From: Pandoraea horticolens
GTDB taxonomy: Bacteria; Pseudomonadota; Gammaproteobacteria; Burkholderiales; Burkholderiaceae
Direction of reading: 5' to 3'
NCBI RefSeq assembly: GCF_902459555.1
Contig: NZ_CABPSM010000001.1
Span: forward strand, 62,001 to 126,000
Length of the DNA stretch: 64,000 bases
Below the pieces are notes generated by a model that worked only from the letters and a program-made list of their open reading frames with translations, was not told the origin of the DNA and ran no database searches. A program made the translations under genes and the position numbers. Within the stretch, counting starts at the first letter, position 1, and each line of letters starts with the position of its first letter. Shown here piece after piece: positions 32,538 to 40,572 of the stretch.

Positions 32538-33185
32538 TTACTCGGCGTCGGGTTGCGCTTCGGGCGCAGCACGGCGGAAGGCGTCGAGCGTTTGGCAATG
32601 GGCGTCGATGGCGGCAATTCGCGGGAACGGCGTCATGTCGACCTTGAAGCGGTTCGCGTTGTAGACCTGCGGCACAAGGCAGCAGTCCGCCAGCGTCGGC
32701 GTGTCGCCGAATACGAACCTGCCCTGCGACGATTGCACCGCCAGCCTGGCTTCCAGCGCAGTGAAACCCTCCACGATCCAGTGAACGTACCAGGCGTTCT
32801 TCTGCGCTTCGCTCACACCCAGATCGTGCTTGAGGTACCTCAGCACGCGCAGGTTGTCTATCGGGTGGATGTCGGCGGCGATGTCCAGCGCCAGTGCCCG
32901 CACCTGCGCGCGCGCCACCGGGTCGGCCGGCAGGAGTGCAGGTGTCGGATGCACCTCTTCCAGATACTCGATGATGGCGAGCGACTGATGGATGTTCACT
33001 TCGCCATCGATGAACGTCGGCACCAGGCCGTTGACGTTGAGCGCGCGGTACGCCGGTTTGAGCTGTTCGCCGCCGTCACGCACCAGATGTATGGGCGCGG
33101 TGTCGTAATCGAGCCCCTTCAGGTTCAGGGCGATCCGGACACGATACGCGGCGGAACTGCGGAAATAGCTGTACAGCGTGGACAT
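32538..33185 (-). CDS. maiA: Maleylacetoacetate isomerase
   Basis: A 215-residue zeta-class glutathione transferase that isomerises maleylacetoacetate to fumarylacetoacetate in tyrosine/homogentisate breakdown. It can also act on maleylpyruvate-type substrates. It starts MSTLYSYFRSSAAYRVRIAL; SSAAYRVR is the zeta-class active-site motif. INGLVPTF-type (here VNGLVPTFIDG) and QSLAIIEYLEE follow in the thioredoxin fold. The C-terminal domain has the N-cap motif TPTLADCCLVPQVYNA. No fumarylacetoacetase gene is in the window. Confidence 0.93.
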   Translation of the reverse strand: MSTLYSYFRSSAAYRVRIALNLKGLDYDTAPIHLVRDGGEQLKPAYRALNVNGLVPTFIDGEVNIHQSLAIIEYLEEVHPTPALLPADPVARAQVRALALDIAADIHPIDNLRVLRYLKHDLGVSEAQKNAWYVHWIVEGFTALEARLAVQSSQGRFVFGDTPTLADCCLVPQVYNANRFKVDMTPFPRIAAIDAHCQTLDAFRRAAPEAQPDAE

Positions 33186-33337
33186 GGCAGACCTCGAAAG
33201 CGGAATGTGGGAAGACGCGGAAGGTGCGAGAAATCTCGGGTCACGCGCGTCTGAACACGAGATGGTACTTCAAGCGCCGCCCCCGAGGACACCCGATTGC
33301 GTATGATGAACGGATACGAATTCAGATGCCCCGTGTC

Positions 33338-34294
33338 ATGACCTCTGCCGCCCCTTTCGCCTGTGCGCCGCTGCTCAAAATCATCGCCCGAGGCGCAAAA
33401 GGCGCGCGCCCGCTCGACGCCGGCGAGGCACGCACCCTGTTCGACGCCATCCTCGCCGAGCGCGTGGCACCGGCGGAACTGGGCGGGGTTCTGATCGCCT
33501 ATCGCATCAAGGGCGAGACGCCCGTCGAACTGCGCGCGATGCTCGACGCCGCGCACGCAACGTTCACGCCGCTCACCTCACCGGCCGATGCACCGCCGCC
33601 GGTCTTGCTGCCCAGCTACAACGGCGCACGCAAACAACCGAATCTCACGCCACTGCTCGCCTTGCTGCTCGCCCGCGAGGGCATTCCGGTGCTCGTCCAT
33701 GGCCAGCATCACAGCGGCGCGAATCGTGTCGGCACCCAGGCGATCTTCGAGGAACTGGGCCACGCTGCCTGTGGGTCGGCCGCCGAGGCCGAGGCAGCGC
33801 TACGGACGCGCCGTGTTGCCTATCTGCCGATTGCCGCGCTCTCGCCCCCGTTGGAGCGACTACTGGAAATGCGCGCCGCACTGGGCGTACGGAACTCCGG
33901 CCATACGGTGGTGAAGTTGCTGCAGCCGTTTGCCGGGCCCGCGCTGCGGCTCGTGAACTACACGCATCCCGAATACCGGGAAACGCTCAGCGAGATGTTC
34001 GCCGACGCCGCCAACAGCCCGGCGCCGGGCGTGCTGCTCGCGCGCGGCACGGAAGGCGAACCGGTCGCCGACGCCCGCCGTCAGGCCGCCATCGACGGAT
34101 TTTCGGACGGGGTGTATCACATGTGGCAAACGGCGGAGGAAGGTGCCACAGGGATACCGCCGACGCTTCCTGCCGCCGACGCCCCATCCACGGCCCGGTG
34201 GATTGAAGCCGTACTGGCCGGTGAGATCGCCGTGCCCGCCCCGATCGCACGGCAGGTCGAAGTGATTCGTCAGGTGCTGGGGATGGTCAGTTGA
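33338..34294 (+). CDS. ybiB: DNA-binding TrpD2-family protein YbiB
   Basis: A 318-residue homologue of anthranilate phosphoribosyltransferase. The N-terminal helical domain (AGEARTLFDAILAERVAPAE) and the core with VLLPSYNGARKQPNLTPL and VLVHGQHHSGANRVGTQ match YbiB, which lost enzyme activity and binds DNA in the LexA regulon of E. coli. The ATG at 33338 is best supported by homologous starts; 33326 is an alternative 12 bases upstream. TATGAT at 33302-33307 could be its -10. It does not belong to a trp operon here. Confidence 0.87.
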   Translation: MTSAAPFACAPLLKIIARGAKGARPLDAGEARTLFDAILAERVAPAELGGVLIAYRIKGETPVELRAMLDAAHATFTPLTSPADAPPPVLLPSYNGARKQPNLTPLLALLLAREGIPVLVHGQHHSGANRVGTQAIFEELGHAACGSAAEAEAALRTRRVAYLPIAALSPPLERLLEMRAALGVRNSGHTVVKLLQPFAGPALRLVNYTHPEYRETLSEMFADAANSPAPGVLLARGTEGEPVADARRQAAIDGFSDGVYHMWQTAEEGATGIPPTLPAADAPSTARWIEAVLAGEIAVPAPIARQVEVIRQVLGMVS

Positions 34295-34368
34295 ATGCGA
34301 CGGGCGTTTCTGCTGCTTATTTGGCCGCTCATTCGGACGTTATCCGGACACCATGCCAGCCCGTTTGT

Positions 34369-34441
34369 CCGAAATTCATCGCAAATCGCCGGAAATCGAT
34401 AAATTCAATATTTTTCGGAACATTTTATCCCGAAATTCATC
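34369..34441. repeat. Direct repeat in an AT-rich spacer
   Basis: CCGAAATTCATC occurs at 34369-34380 and again at 34430-34441, both followed within two bases by AAATC. The stretch between is far more AT-rich than the surroundings. It lies between convergent ybiB and the NTF2-like gene, where a promoter is not expected. No protein frame with a ribosome site is visible. Confidence 0.55.
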
Positions 34442-34483
34442 AAATCTTCTGATAGGAGAGTACGTCTGATGAGTATCGGGCGA

Positions 34484-34509
34484 GGCAGTCGGCGAATCCG
34501 CCGACTGCC
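34484..34509 (-). terminator. Perfect hairpin after the NTF2-like gene
   Basis: GGCAGTCGGCG (34484-34494) pairs perfectly with CGCCGACTGCC (34499-34509) across AATC. It follows the stop codon of the minus-strand gene by ten bases but lacks a T-tract, so it may protect the 3' end or terminate weakly. Confidence 0.55.
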
Positions 34510-34519
34510 AACCGGCGAT

Positions 34520-34903
34520 TCATTCGGCCGATGCCATGCGGGTCGCCTGCCAGGAGATGAGATGCCATTCATCGGCCTCGAGCACATGGACGGCCGTATA
34601 GGCCATTTGTGATTCGAGCGAGCCGGTCGCGGTTTCCAGTTCGACCTTGAGCTTGCCGGTGACGACGACAGTGTCGCCAAACTGGCGCAGTTCCTGTGCC
34701 CGGATATCGATATCGAGATATCGACGGCGGCCCGAGGTCAGGGCGTCGAGAAATTCGCGCTTGGTTTCGCGTTTGCCGTTTGAATGCACGTAGTGAAGGC
34801 CGTCTGCCAGGAGAGCATCGAGTTGTTCGACGTCACCCTCGACCATTGCGTCGAAGCGCGCCGATTCGCGCTCTCGCACTACGTCAATGTGCTTTCCTGC
34901 CAT
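34520..34903 (-). CDS. NTF2-like/DUF4440 protein
   Basis: A 127-residue protein of the SnoaL/NTF2-like fold: one long N-terminal helix (RERESARFDAMVEGDVEQLD), then LLADGLHYVHSNGKRETKREFLD and four beta strands ending WHLISWQATRM. The fold makes a conical ligand-binding pocket, but activity cannot be inferred. GGGAGGT precedes the ATG. It stands alone, divergent from rpoH. Confidence 0.82.
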   Translation of the reverse strand: MAGKHIDVVRERESARFDAMVEGDVEQLDALLADGLHYVHSNGKRETKREFLDALTSGRRRYLDIDIRAQELRQFGDTVVVTGKLKVELETATGSLESQMAYTAVHVLEADEWHLISWQATRMASAE

Positions 34904-35063
34904 GTTGACCTCCCGTCTTCGCCGACCTCAAACGCTCGCGACGTGGGTTGCAATTTACACCATCCACGCGACATTTGCGCCAGTGACTTATCCGGTTTTT
35001 CGGGGGGTGCTGGAAAACCCCGAGGCGCCGGAAACTTCCCGCCCGGTAAGGGTTCTAACGTCC

Positions 35064-35090
35064 TTAGCACTCATCTGAAGAGAGTGCTAA
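35064..35090 (+). promoter_or_regulatory. CIRCE operator upstream of rpoH
   Basis: TTAGCACTC (35064-35072), nine bases, then GAGTGCTAA (35082-35090): an exact match to the CIRCE consensus bound by the heat-shock repressor HrcA. It ends 35 bases before the rpoH start. It implies that HrcA represses rpoH, coupling two heat-shock systems. The hrcA gene is not in the window. Confidence 0.95.
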
Positions 35091-35125
35091 AATGTTTTCC
35101 CAGAGGCTAACCAGGAGTCCACCAC

Positions 35126-36064
35126 TTGAGTACTGCCGCCACTTTGCATCCGACGACGCCGGCCACCGGCACGGCGCCGAATTCTCGTGCCCTTGCTCTC
35201 GCCCCGTCTGCATTGATGCTGCCGGGCAGTCTGGGCAATATCGACAGCTATATTCAGGCTGTCCACCGCATTCCCTTGCTCACCGCCGAGGAAGAGCAGT
35301 CGCTCGCCAAGCGCCTACGTGAGAACGACGACCTCGAAGCCGCTCGTCAGCTCGTGCTGTCGCACCTGCGTCTGGTGGTGTCGATCGCACGTAACTACCT
35401 CGGCTATGGTCTGCCACACGCCGACCTGATTCAGGAAGGCAACATCGGCCTGATGAAGGCCGTCAAGCGCTTCGATCCGACTCAGGGGGTACGACTTGTG
35501 TCGTACGCCATGCATTGGATCAAGGCGGAGATTCACGAGTACGTTCTGCGCAACTGGCGCACGGTCAAGGTCGCCACGACCAAGGCCCAGCGCAAGCTCT
35601 TCTTCAATCTGCGTAGCCAGAAGCAAGGCTTGCAGGCGTTCACGCCGGAAGAGATCGATCAGGTCGCCCGTGATCTGAACGTGAAGCGCGAAGACGTCAT
35701 CGAGATGGAAACGCGTATGTCGGGTGGCGATATCGCCCTCGAAGGTCACAGCGACGACAGCGACAGCCCAAGCTTCGCTCCCATCGCGTACCTCGCCGAC
35801 ACGCACCAGGAACCGACCGCCGTGATCGCCGCGCGCGAGCGCGACCATCTGCAAAGCGACGGTCTGCAAACGGCACTCGGCCGCCTCGACTCGCGCAGCC
35901 GCCGCATCATCGAAGCGCGCTGGCTGTCGGTGGCCGATGACGGTAGTGGCGGCGCCACGCTGCACGAACTGGCTGATGAATTCGGTGTATCTGCCGAGCG
36001 CATCCGTCAGATCGAAGTCGCAGCAATGAAGAAGATGAAAGGCGCGCTGCAAGCCTTCGCGTAA
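35126..36064 (+). CDS. rpoH: RNA polymerase heat-shock sigma factor RpoH (sigma-32)
   Basis: A 312-residue sigma-70 family factor. Region 1.2/2 runs from about residue 45; HADLIQEGNIGLMKAVKRFDP is region 2.2, and YAMHWIKAEIHEYVLRNWR is region 2.4. The RpoH box QRKLFFNLR, diagnostic for sigma-32, lies near residue 153. Region 4.2 has LHELADEFGVSAERIRQIE. The best start is a TTG at 35126, eight bases after AGGAG. The next ATG (35216) would remove a family-conserved N-terminus. A CIRCE operator precedes it. Confidence 0.95.
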   Translation: MSTAATLHPTTPATGTAPNSRALALAPSALMLPGSLGNIDSYIQAVHRIPLLTAEEEQSLAKRLRENDDLEAARQLVLSHLRLVVSIARNYLGYGLPHADLIQEGNIGLMKAVKRFDPTQGVRLVSYAMHWIKAEIHEYVLRNWRTVKVATTKAQRKLFFNLRSQKQGLQAFTPEEIDQVARDLNVKREDVIEMETRMSGGDIALEGHSDDSDSPSFAPIAYLADTHQEPTAVIAARERDHLQSDGLQTALGRLDSRSRRIIEARWLSVADDGSGGATLHELADEFGVSAERIRQIEVAAMKKMKGALQAFA

Positions 36065-36149
36065 TGCATTGATCTGACGGGGCCGTGGCAGCGCGGCAAA
36101 TTGCCACACGACCCACCAGATCGCCGTCGGTCATTCATGGCCGACTCGC

Positions 36150-36179
36150 AAGCCCCGTGAGACTCACGGGGCTTTTTTA
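36150..36179 (+). terminator. Rho-independent terminator after rpoH
   Basis: AAGCCCCGTGA (36150-36160) pairs with TCACGGGGCTT (36164-36174) and is followed by TTTTAT. Confidence 0.92.
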
Positions 36180-36180
36180 T

Positions 36181-36197
36181 TGAACTTCGAAAGTTCA
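36181..36197. promoter_or_regulatory. 17-bp palindrome, possible operator
   Basis: TGAACTT-CGA-AAGTTCA is a perfect inverted repeat directly after the rpoH terminator and about 240 bp before the cyd -35 element. No protein that binds it can be named from sequence. Confidence 0.35.
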
Positions 36198-36420
36198 CGG
36201 GGCATTTGCATCGGACTTGATGCATCGCAAGGTCGCCCGGACGGTCGGTCGCTAGAATCAACTCGTACGTGGCCATGCTACGTGCGAAGGACGGCCCGGG
36301 GGCCGTTCGCCGCGCCGGACCCTTGTCTCGAATTCGCTTCCCGTCGGCCATCTCTGCAAGTGGCAGATTCGCATCGAACCAGCGTCATCCGCGTGTCATC
36401 GATCCCCCGTGCTCCGCGGT

Positions 36421-36448
36421 TTGACATTTTCATGCGATAAGGCAAAAT
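36421..36448 (+). promoter_or_regulatory. Sigma-70 promoter of the cyd operon
   Basis: A perfect TTGACA (36421-36426), a 16-base spacer and CAAAAT (36443-36448). Transcription would begin near 36455, about 50 bases before cydP. No convincing FNR or ArcA site is visible beside it. Confidence 0.65.
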
Positions 36449-36507
36449 GCGCCGAGAGTCGCCGCTGTTTCCAACACTACGACTTTCGACGCCAGGAGCC
36501 GTCACGG

Positions 36508-36813
36508 ATGGACACCCACTCTCCTAGCAGTCTGAAGCCTCCCGCGCCCGTCGCGGGGTCGCGCTCCGCCGCCGTCGTCGCCTGGCTCATCAGGCGCTGG
36601 CGCACCCGCCCTTCCCGTTTCATGGTCGAAATCCTGATCGTCCTTGCGATCAAGGTAGTACTCCTGTTCATTCTGAAACACGCGTTCTTCGACGCTCCCA
36701 TGGCCAAGCATATGCAATTGCCGCCGGACGTCGTGGCTCGTGCCCTGATCGGGCCGCAAGCCGTCGAAGCGCAGTCCACCACCACAAGTCAAGGTGTCCG
36801 CCATGATCAGTAG
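36508..36813 (+). CDS. cydP: Cytochrome bd oxidase putative small subunit CydP
   Basis: A 101-residue protein with one clear membrane helix (about residues 40-60, FMVEILIVLAIKVVLLFILK) after an Arg-rich stretch (IRRWRTRPSR). It is followed by FFDAPMAKHMQLPPDVVA, which resembles small proteins encoded just before cydAB in beta- and gamma-proteobacteria and annotated as CydP. AGGAG precedes the ATG. It overlaps cydA by 11 bases. Its exact role in bd oxidase assembly or function is not settled; identity rests on position and the YFFDHP-like motif. Confidence 0.8.
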   Translation: MDTHSPSSLKPPAPVAGSRSAAVVAWLIRRWRTRPSRFMVEILIVLAIKVVLLFILKHAFFDAPMAKHMQLPPDVVARALIGPQAVEAQSTTTSQGVRHDQ

Positions 36814-38407
36814 CGAAGTCGTTGACCTCTCGCGCTTGCAGTTCGCCATAACGGCGCTGTATCACTTCCTGTTCGTCCCGCTCACGCTCGGCCTGTCCTG
36901 GCTGCTTGTCGTCATGGAGTCGGTCTACGTGATGACCGGCAAGCAGATCTACAAGGACATGACCCAGTTCTGGGGCAAACTCTTCCTGATCAACTTCGCG
37001 ATGGGCGTGACCACGGGTCTCACGCTCGAGTTCCAGTTCGGCACCAACTGGGCTTACTACTCGCACTACGTCGGTGACATCTTCGGTGTGCCATTGGCCA
37101 TCGAAGGTCTGATGGCGTTCTTCCTCGAAGCCACGTTCGTCGGCCTGTTCTTCTTCGGCTGGAACAAGCTCTCACGCATCGGCCACCTTGCGACCACGTT
37201 CGCGGTCGCGTTGGGCTCGAACCTCTCGGCGCTGTGGATTCTCGTAGCCAACGGCTGGATGAACAATCCGGTCGGCGCGCATTTCAACTTTGAGACTATG
37301 CGCATGGAGCTGAACAGCATCTGGGACGTGATCTTCAACCCTGTGGCGCAGGTGAAGTTCGTGCACACGCTCTCGGCCGGCTACGTAACCGCCGCCATGT
37401 TCGTGCTCGGCATCTCGGCGTGGTATCTGCTCAAGCGCCGCGACGTGCCGTTCGCCCTGCGCTCCTTCGCGGTTGCCGCGGGCTTCGGTCTGGCCTCGAC
37501 GCTGTCGGTCATCGTGCTGGGTGACGAATCGGGCTACACCACGGGCGAAGTGCAGAAGGTCAAGCTCGCCGCCATCGAAGCGGAATGGGAGACGGCCAAG
37601 GCGCCGGCATCGTTCACGCTGTTCGGCTTCCCGAACCAGAAGGAAGAGCGCACCGACTACGCCGTGAAGATTCCCTGGGCGATGGGCCTGATCGCCACGC
37701 GCTCGATCGACACCCCGGTGATCGGTCTCACGCAGTTGCGCGACGAACACAAGGAGAACATTCAACGCGGCATGATCGCCTTCGCGGCGCTCGAGAAGCT
37801 GCGTAGCGGCGACAAGTCGCCGGCTGTGCGCGCCGAGTTCGACAAGTACAAGGACGACCTCGGCTACGGCCTGCTGCTCAAGAAGTACACGGCCAATGTT
37901 GTCGACGCCACGCCGGAACAGATCCACATGGCGGCCAACGACACGATCCCGCCGGTGGCCCCTGTGTTCTGGTCGTTCCGCATCATGGTCGGCCTGGGCT
38001 TCCTGTTCCTCTTCACGTTCCTGTGGGCGTTCTGGCTGTGCGCGCGCCGCCGTCTGCTCAAGCCGCGTTCGGCCTGGTTCCTGCGCTGGACGGTGTGGGC
38101 GATTCCGCTGCCGTGGCTCGCCGCCGAATTCGGCTGGATCGTCGCCGAGGTGGGCCGTCAGCCGTGGACCATCGCCGGCATTCTGCCGACGCACCTCTCG
38201 ACGTCGTCGCTCTCGGCTGGCGACCTGTATCTGAGCCTCGCGGGTTTCATCATTTTCTATACCGCGCTGCTCATCATTGAAATGTTCCTGATGGTGAAGT
38301 ACGTCAAGCTCGGCCCGTCGTCGCTGCACACCGGCCGCTACCACTTCGAGAACGAAGCCACGAACGGTGCGGCCATCGCTGGCGACCGTCCGGCGACCTC
38401 GGTCTGA
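36803..38407 (+). CDS. cydA: Cytochrome bd ubiquinol oxidase subunit I
   Basis: A 534-residue inner-membrane protein with about nine helices. It oxidises ubiquinol and carries haems b558, b595 and d. DLSRLQFAITALYHFLFVPL contains the N-terminal haem ligand His. The quinol motif KIPWAMGLIATRSID is near residue 290. The long Q-loop with EVQKVKLAAIEAEWET, the class of E. coli CydA, precedes it. GRQPWTIAGILPT is the conserved motif near 450. The high-affinity oxidase supports growth at low oxygen. It overlaps cydP and is followed by cydB after 21 bp. Confidence 0.97.
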   Translation: MISSEVVDLSRLQFAITALYHFLFVPLTLGLSWLLVVMESVYVMTGKQIYKDMTQFWGKLFLINFAMGVTTGLTLEFQFGTNWAYYSHYVGDIFGVPLAIEGLMAFFLEATFVGLFFFGWNKLSRIGHLATTFAVALGSNLSALWILVANGWMNNPVGAHFNFETMRMELNSIWDVIFNPVAQVKFVHTLSAGYVTAAMFVLGISAWYLLKRRDVPFALRSFAVAAGFGLASTLSVIVLGDESGYTTGEVQKVKLAAIEAEWETAKAPASFTLFGFPNQKEERTDYAVKIPWAMGLIATRSIDTPVIGLTQLRDEHKENIQRGMIAFAALEKLRSGDKSPAVRAEFDKYKDDLGYGLLLKKYTANVVDATPEQIHMAANDTIPPVAPVFWSFRIMVGLGFLFLFTFLWAFWLCARRRLLKPRSAWFLRWTVWAIPLPWLAAEFGWIVAEVGRQPWTIAGILPTHLSTSSLSAGDLYLSLAGFIIFYTALLIIEMFLMVKYVKLGPSSLHTGRYHFENEATNGAAIAGDRPATSV

Positions 38408-38428
38408 TCGTCAGGGAGACAAGACATC

Positions 38429-39571
38429 ATGATGATCGATTACACCGTACTCAAGCTGATCTGGTGGGTGCTCGTCGGCGTGCTGCTGATCGGTTTCGCC
38501 TTCTTCGACGGCTTCGACATGGGCACGGCCACGCTGCTGCCCTTCCTCGGCAAGACCGACGCGGAACGCCGCGTCATCATCAACACCGTGGCCCCCACGT
38601 GGGAAGGCAATCAGGTGTGGTTCGTGACGGCAGGCGGTGCGATGTTCGCCGCATGGCCGCTCGTCTACGCCGCAGCGTTCTCGGGCTTGTACTGGGCGCT
38701 GTTGCTGGTGCTCTTCGCGCTGTTTCTGCGTCCGGTCGGCTTCGACTACCGCAACAAGCTGCCGAGCGCACGCTGGCGCAATTCGTGGGACTGGGCGCTG
38801 TTCGTGGGTAGCGTGGTGCCGTCGCTCGTGTTCGGCGTGGCCTTCGGCAATTTGCTGCTGGGTCTGCCGTTCTCGTTCGACAACACCATGCGCTCGACGT
38901 ACACCGGCTCGTTCTGGGCGCTGCTCAATCCGTTCGCGCTGCTATGCGGCCTGGTGAGTGTGCTGATGCTGGTTACGCACGGCGCGGCCCACCTGCGCAT
39001 GAAGGCCGATCCGGTCGTGGCCAAACGCGCGGGACGCATCATGCGCCTCACCGCGCTGGGCACGCTGTTGCTGTTCCTCTTGGCAGGTGTGCTCGTCGCC
39101 ACGCACGTCGACGGCTTCGCCATCACGCAGATGGGCCCGACCGACTCGCCGGCCAACCCGCTGCTCAAGCAAGTCACGACCGGCCCCGGCCTGTGGCTCA
39201 CGAACTATCACACCTATCCGTGGATGATCGCGGCACCGGTCGTCGCCTGCCTGTGCGCCCTGCTCGCGGCACTGCTCGCAACCAGCCGGTCCTACGCATG
39301 GACGTTCGTCGTCACCGGGCTGATGATGGCCGGCGTCATCCTCACGGCCGGCTTCTCGATGTTCCCGTTCGTAATGCCCTCGGCCACGGCGCCGGGCAGC
39401 AGCCTCACGGTCTGGGATGCCACGTCGAGCCAGCTCACGCTGCAAATCATGCTGATCGCCGTGGTCGTCTTCCTGCCCATCGTCCTGCTCTACACCGGCT
39501 GGGTGTATCGCGTGGTCCGCGGCCGCGTGACGATCGAGACGGTCAACGACAACCCGCACACGATGTATTGA
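38429..39571 (+). CDS. cydB: Cytochrome bd ubiquinol oxidase subunit II
   Basis: A 380-residue inner-membrane protein with eight or nine helices. [21 protein letters not shown] near residue 20, [20 protein letters not shown] and the long W-rich central region are typical. It stabilises CydA, and in E. coli binds a structural quinone. Two ATGs occur in tandem (38429 and 38432); AGGGAG lies upstream. cydX follows 15 bases after the stop. Confidence 0.96.
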   Translation: MMIDYTVLKLIWWVLVGVLLIGFAFFDGFDMGTATLLPFLGKTDAERRVIINTVAPTWEGNQVWFVTAGGAMFAAWPLVYAAAFSGLYWALLLVLFALFLRPVGFDYRNKLPSARWRNSWDWALFVGSVVPSLVFGVAFGNLLLGLPFSFDNTMRSTYTGSFWALLNPFALLCGLVSVLMLVTHGAAHLRMKADPVVAKRAGRIMRLTALGTLLLFLLAGVLVATHVDGFAITQMGPTDSPANPLLKQVTTGPGLWLTNYHTYPWMIAAPVVACLCALLAALLATSRSYAWTFVVTGLMMAGVILTAGFSMFPFVMPSATAPGSSLTVWDATSSQLTLQIMLIAVVVFLPIVLLYTGWVYRVVRGRVTIETVNDNPHTMY

Positions 39572-39586
39572 TCAAGGAGTCGCGAC

Positions 39587-39703
39587 ATGTGGTACTTCTC
39601 TTGGACTCTCGGCCTCGGCCTCGCACTCGCGTTCGGTATCATCAACGTGATGTGGTTCGAAGCACACGACGACCTCGAACGCCGCAGTCAGGAAGGTAAC
39701 TGA
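39587..39703 (+). CDS. cydX: Cytochrome bd oxidase small subunit CydX
   Basis: A 38-residue single-pass membrane protein, too short for many gene finders. It begins MWYFSWTLGLGLALAFG and continues IINVMWFEAHDDLERR. The MWYF start, the Gly-rich helix and the Glu at the end of the helix match CydX/YbgT. CydX is needed for a stable, active bd oxidase and contacts the haem site of CydA. AAGGAG precedes the ATG by seven bases. It completes cydPABX and is followed by a strong terminator. Confidence 0.95.
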   Translation: MWYFSWTLGLGLALAFGIINVMWFEAHDDLERRSQEGN

Positions 39704-39727
39704 CCCTGACTGGCGGGAAGCAGAAAT

Positions 39728-39759
39728 AAAAATCGCGCCCCAAGGGGCGCGATTTTTTA
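39728..39759. terminator. Bidirectional terminator between cydX and the sco-like gene
   Basis: AAAAATCGCGCCCC (39728-39741) pairs with GGGGCGCGATTTTT (39744-39757). The A-tract and T-tract flanks let it act on both the cyd transcript and the convergent oxidase-assembly transcript. Confidence 0.93.
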
Positions 39760-39827
39760 TCCTTCAGCGTCTTGTCCATCCGCCCGTCGGCCGTGCGGCA
39801 TCGACCCGCTTCATAGACTCCGCTCGC

Positions 39828-40430
39828 TCAGCTCAACAACGTCTTCAGATCCTTGGCCATCGCGTCGACCGGCTCGTCCGGACGCATGAACAGGCGCAAC
39901 TGACCTTTCGGATCGAAGATGTAGATGCCGGCGGTGTGATCGATGGTGTAGTTGTTCGGCGTCGAACCTTCCACCTTATTGACCACCACGCGGAACGACT
40001 TCGTGACTTCCTTGAGCGCGGCGTCGTCTGCCGGGCGCAGGCCCACGAACGCCGGGTTGAACGCCGGCACGTACTGGCCCATCAGTTCCGGCGTATCGCG
40101 CTGCGGGTCGACGGTCACGAAGAGTACCTGCACGCGCTGCGCGTCGGCACCGAGTTTCTGCATGACCTGATTGAGCTCGGCCATCGTGGTCGGGCAGACG
40201 TCGGGGCAATGCGTATAGCCGAAGAACATCACCACCGCTTTACCCTTGTAATCGGCGAGCGTGCGCGTTTTGCCTTGCGGGTCCTGCAACGAGAAGTCTT
40301 GCGCGAACTCCTTGTTCCCGGTGATATCGAGACTCTGGAACGTCGGACCGTCTTTGCCGCACGCGACGAGCAGCACGGTGAGTCCCATCAGCAACATCGC
40401 ACGACGCAACCAGATGACAGCAAGATTCAT
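39828..40430 (-). CDS. SCO1/SenC/PrrC family copper chaperone
   Basis: A 200-residue thioredoxin-fold lipoprotein. The signal peptide ends LLVAC near residue 24. The copper site is the CPDVC motif in GYTHCPDVCPTTMAELN near residue 78, and the distant His is in YTIDHTAGIYIFD near 165. Sco proteins deliver copper to, or reduce, the CuA centre of cytochrome oxidase. It is the last gene of the surf1-ctaA-ctaB-sco run on the minus strand. Confidence 0.94.
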   Translation of the reverse strand: MNLAVIWLRRAMLLMGLTVLLVACGKDGPTFQSLDITGNKEFAQDFSLQDPQGKTRTLADYKGKAVVMFFGYTHCPDVCPTTMAELNQVMQKLGADAQRVQVLFVTVDPQRDTPELMGQYVPAFNPAFVGLRPADDAALKEVTKSFRVVVNKVEGSTPNNYTIDHTAGIYIFDPKGQLRLFMRPDEPVDAMAKDLKTLLS

Positions 40431-40572
40431 GAACGAATGACCCCAGGATGTATGGAAAAAATGCCTTCCGAAAATACAACAGGCGCGCCGGTCAGAAATA
40501 CCGTAACGCGCCTGTCATCGTGACTCACACCGCCACGGGCAAACTCCCGCTATGCCCGCCCCCCCCCCAGCG

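Larger units (their letters stand above)
36065..36507. other. Gene-free interval between rpoH and the cyd operon
   Basis: This 443-bp interval holds the rpoH terminator (36150-36179), a 17-bp palindrome (36181-36197) and the cyd promoter (36421-36448). The part from about 36200 to 36420 has no convincing reading frame, RNA hairpin or repeat. Confidence 0.6.

Noticed and set aside
37172-38344. Long open frame (390 codons) antisense to cydA
   Set aside because: Composition is Arg/Glu/His-rich low complexity, and the opposite strand carries unmistakable CydA motifs.
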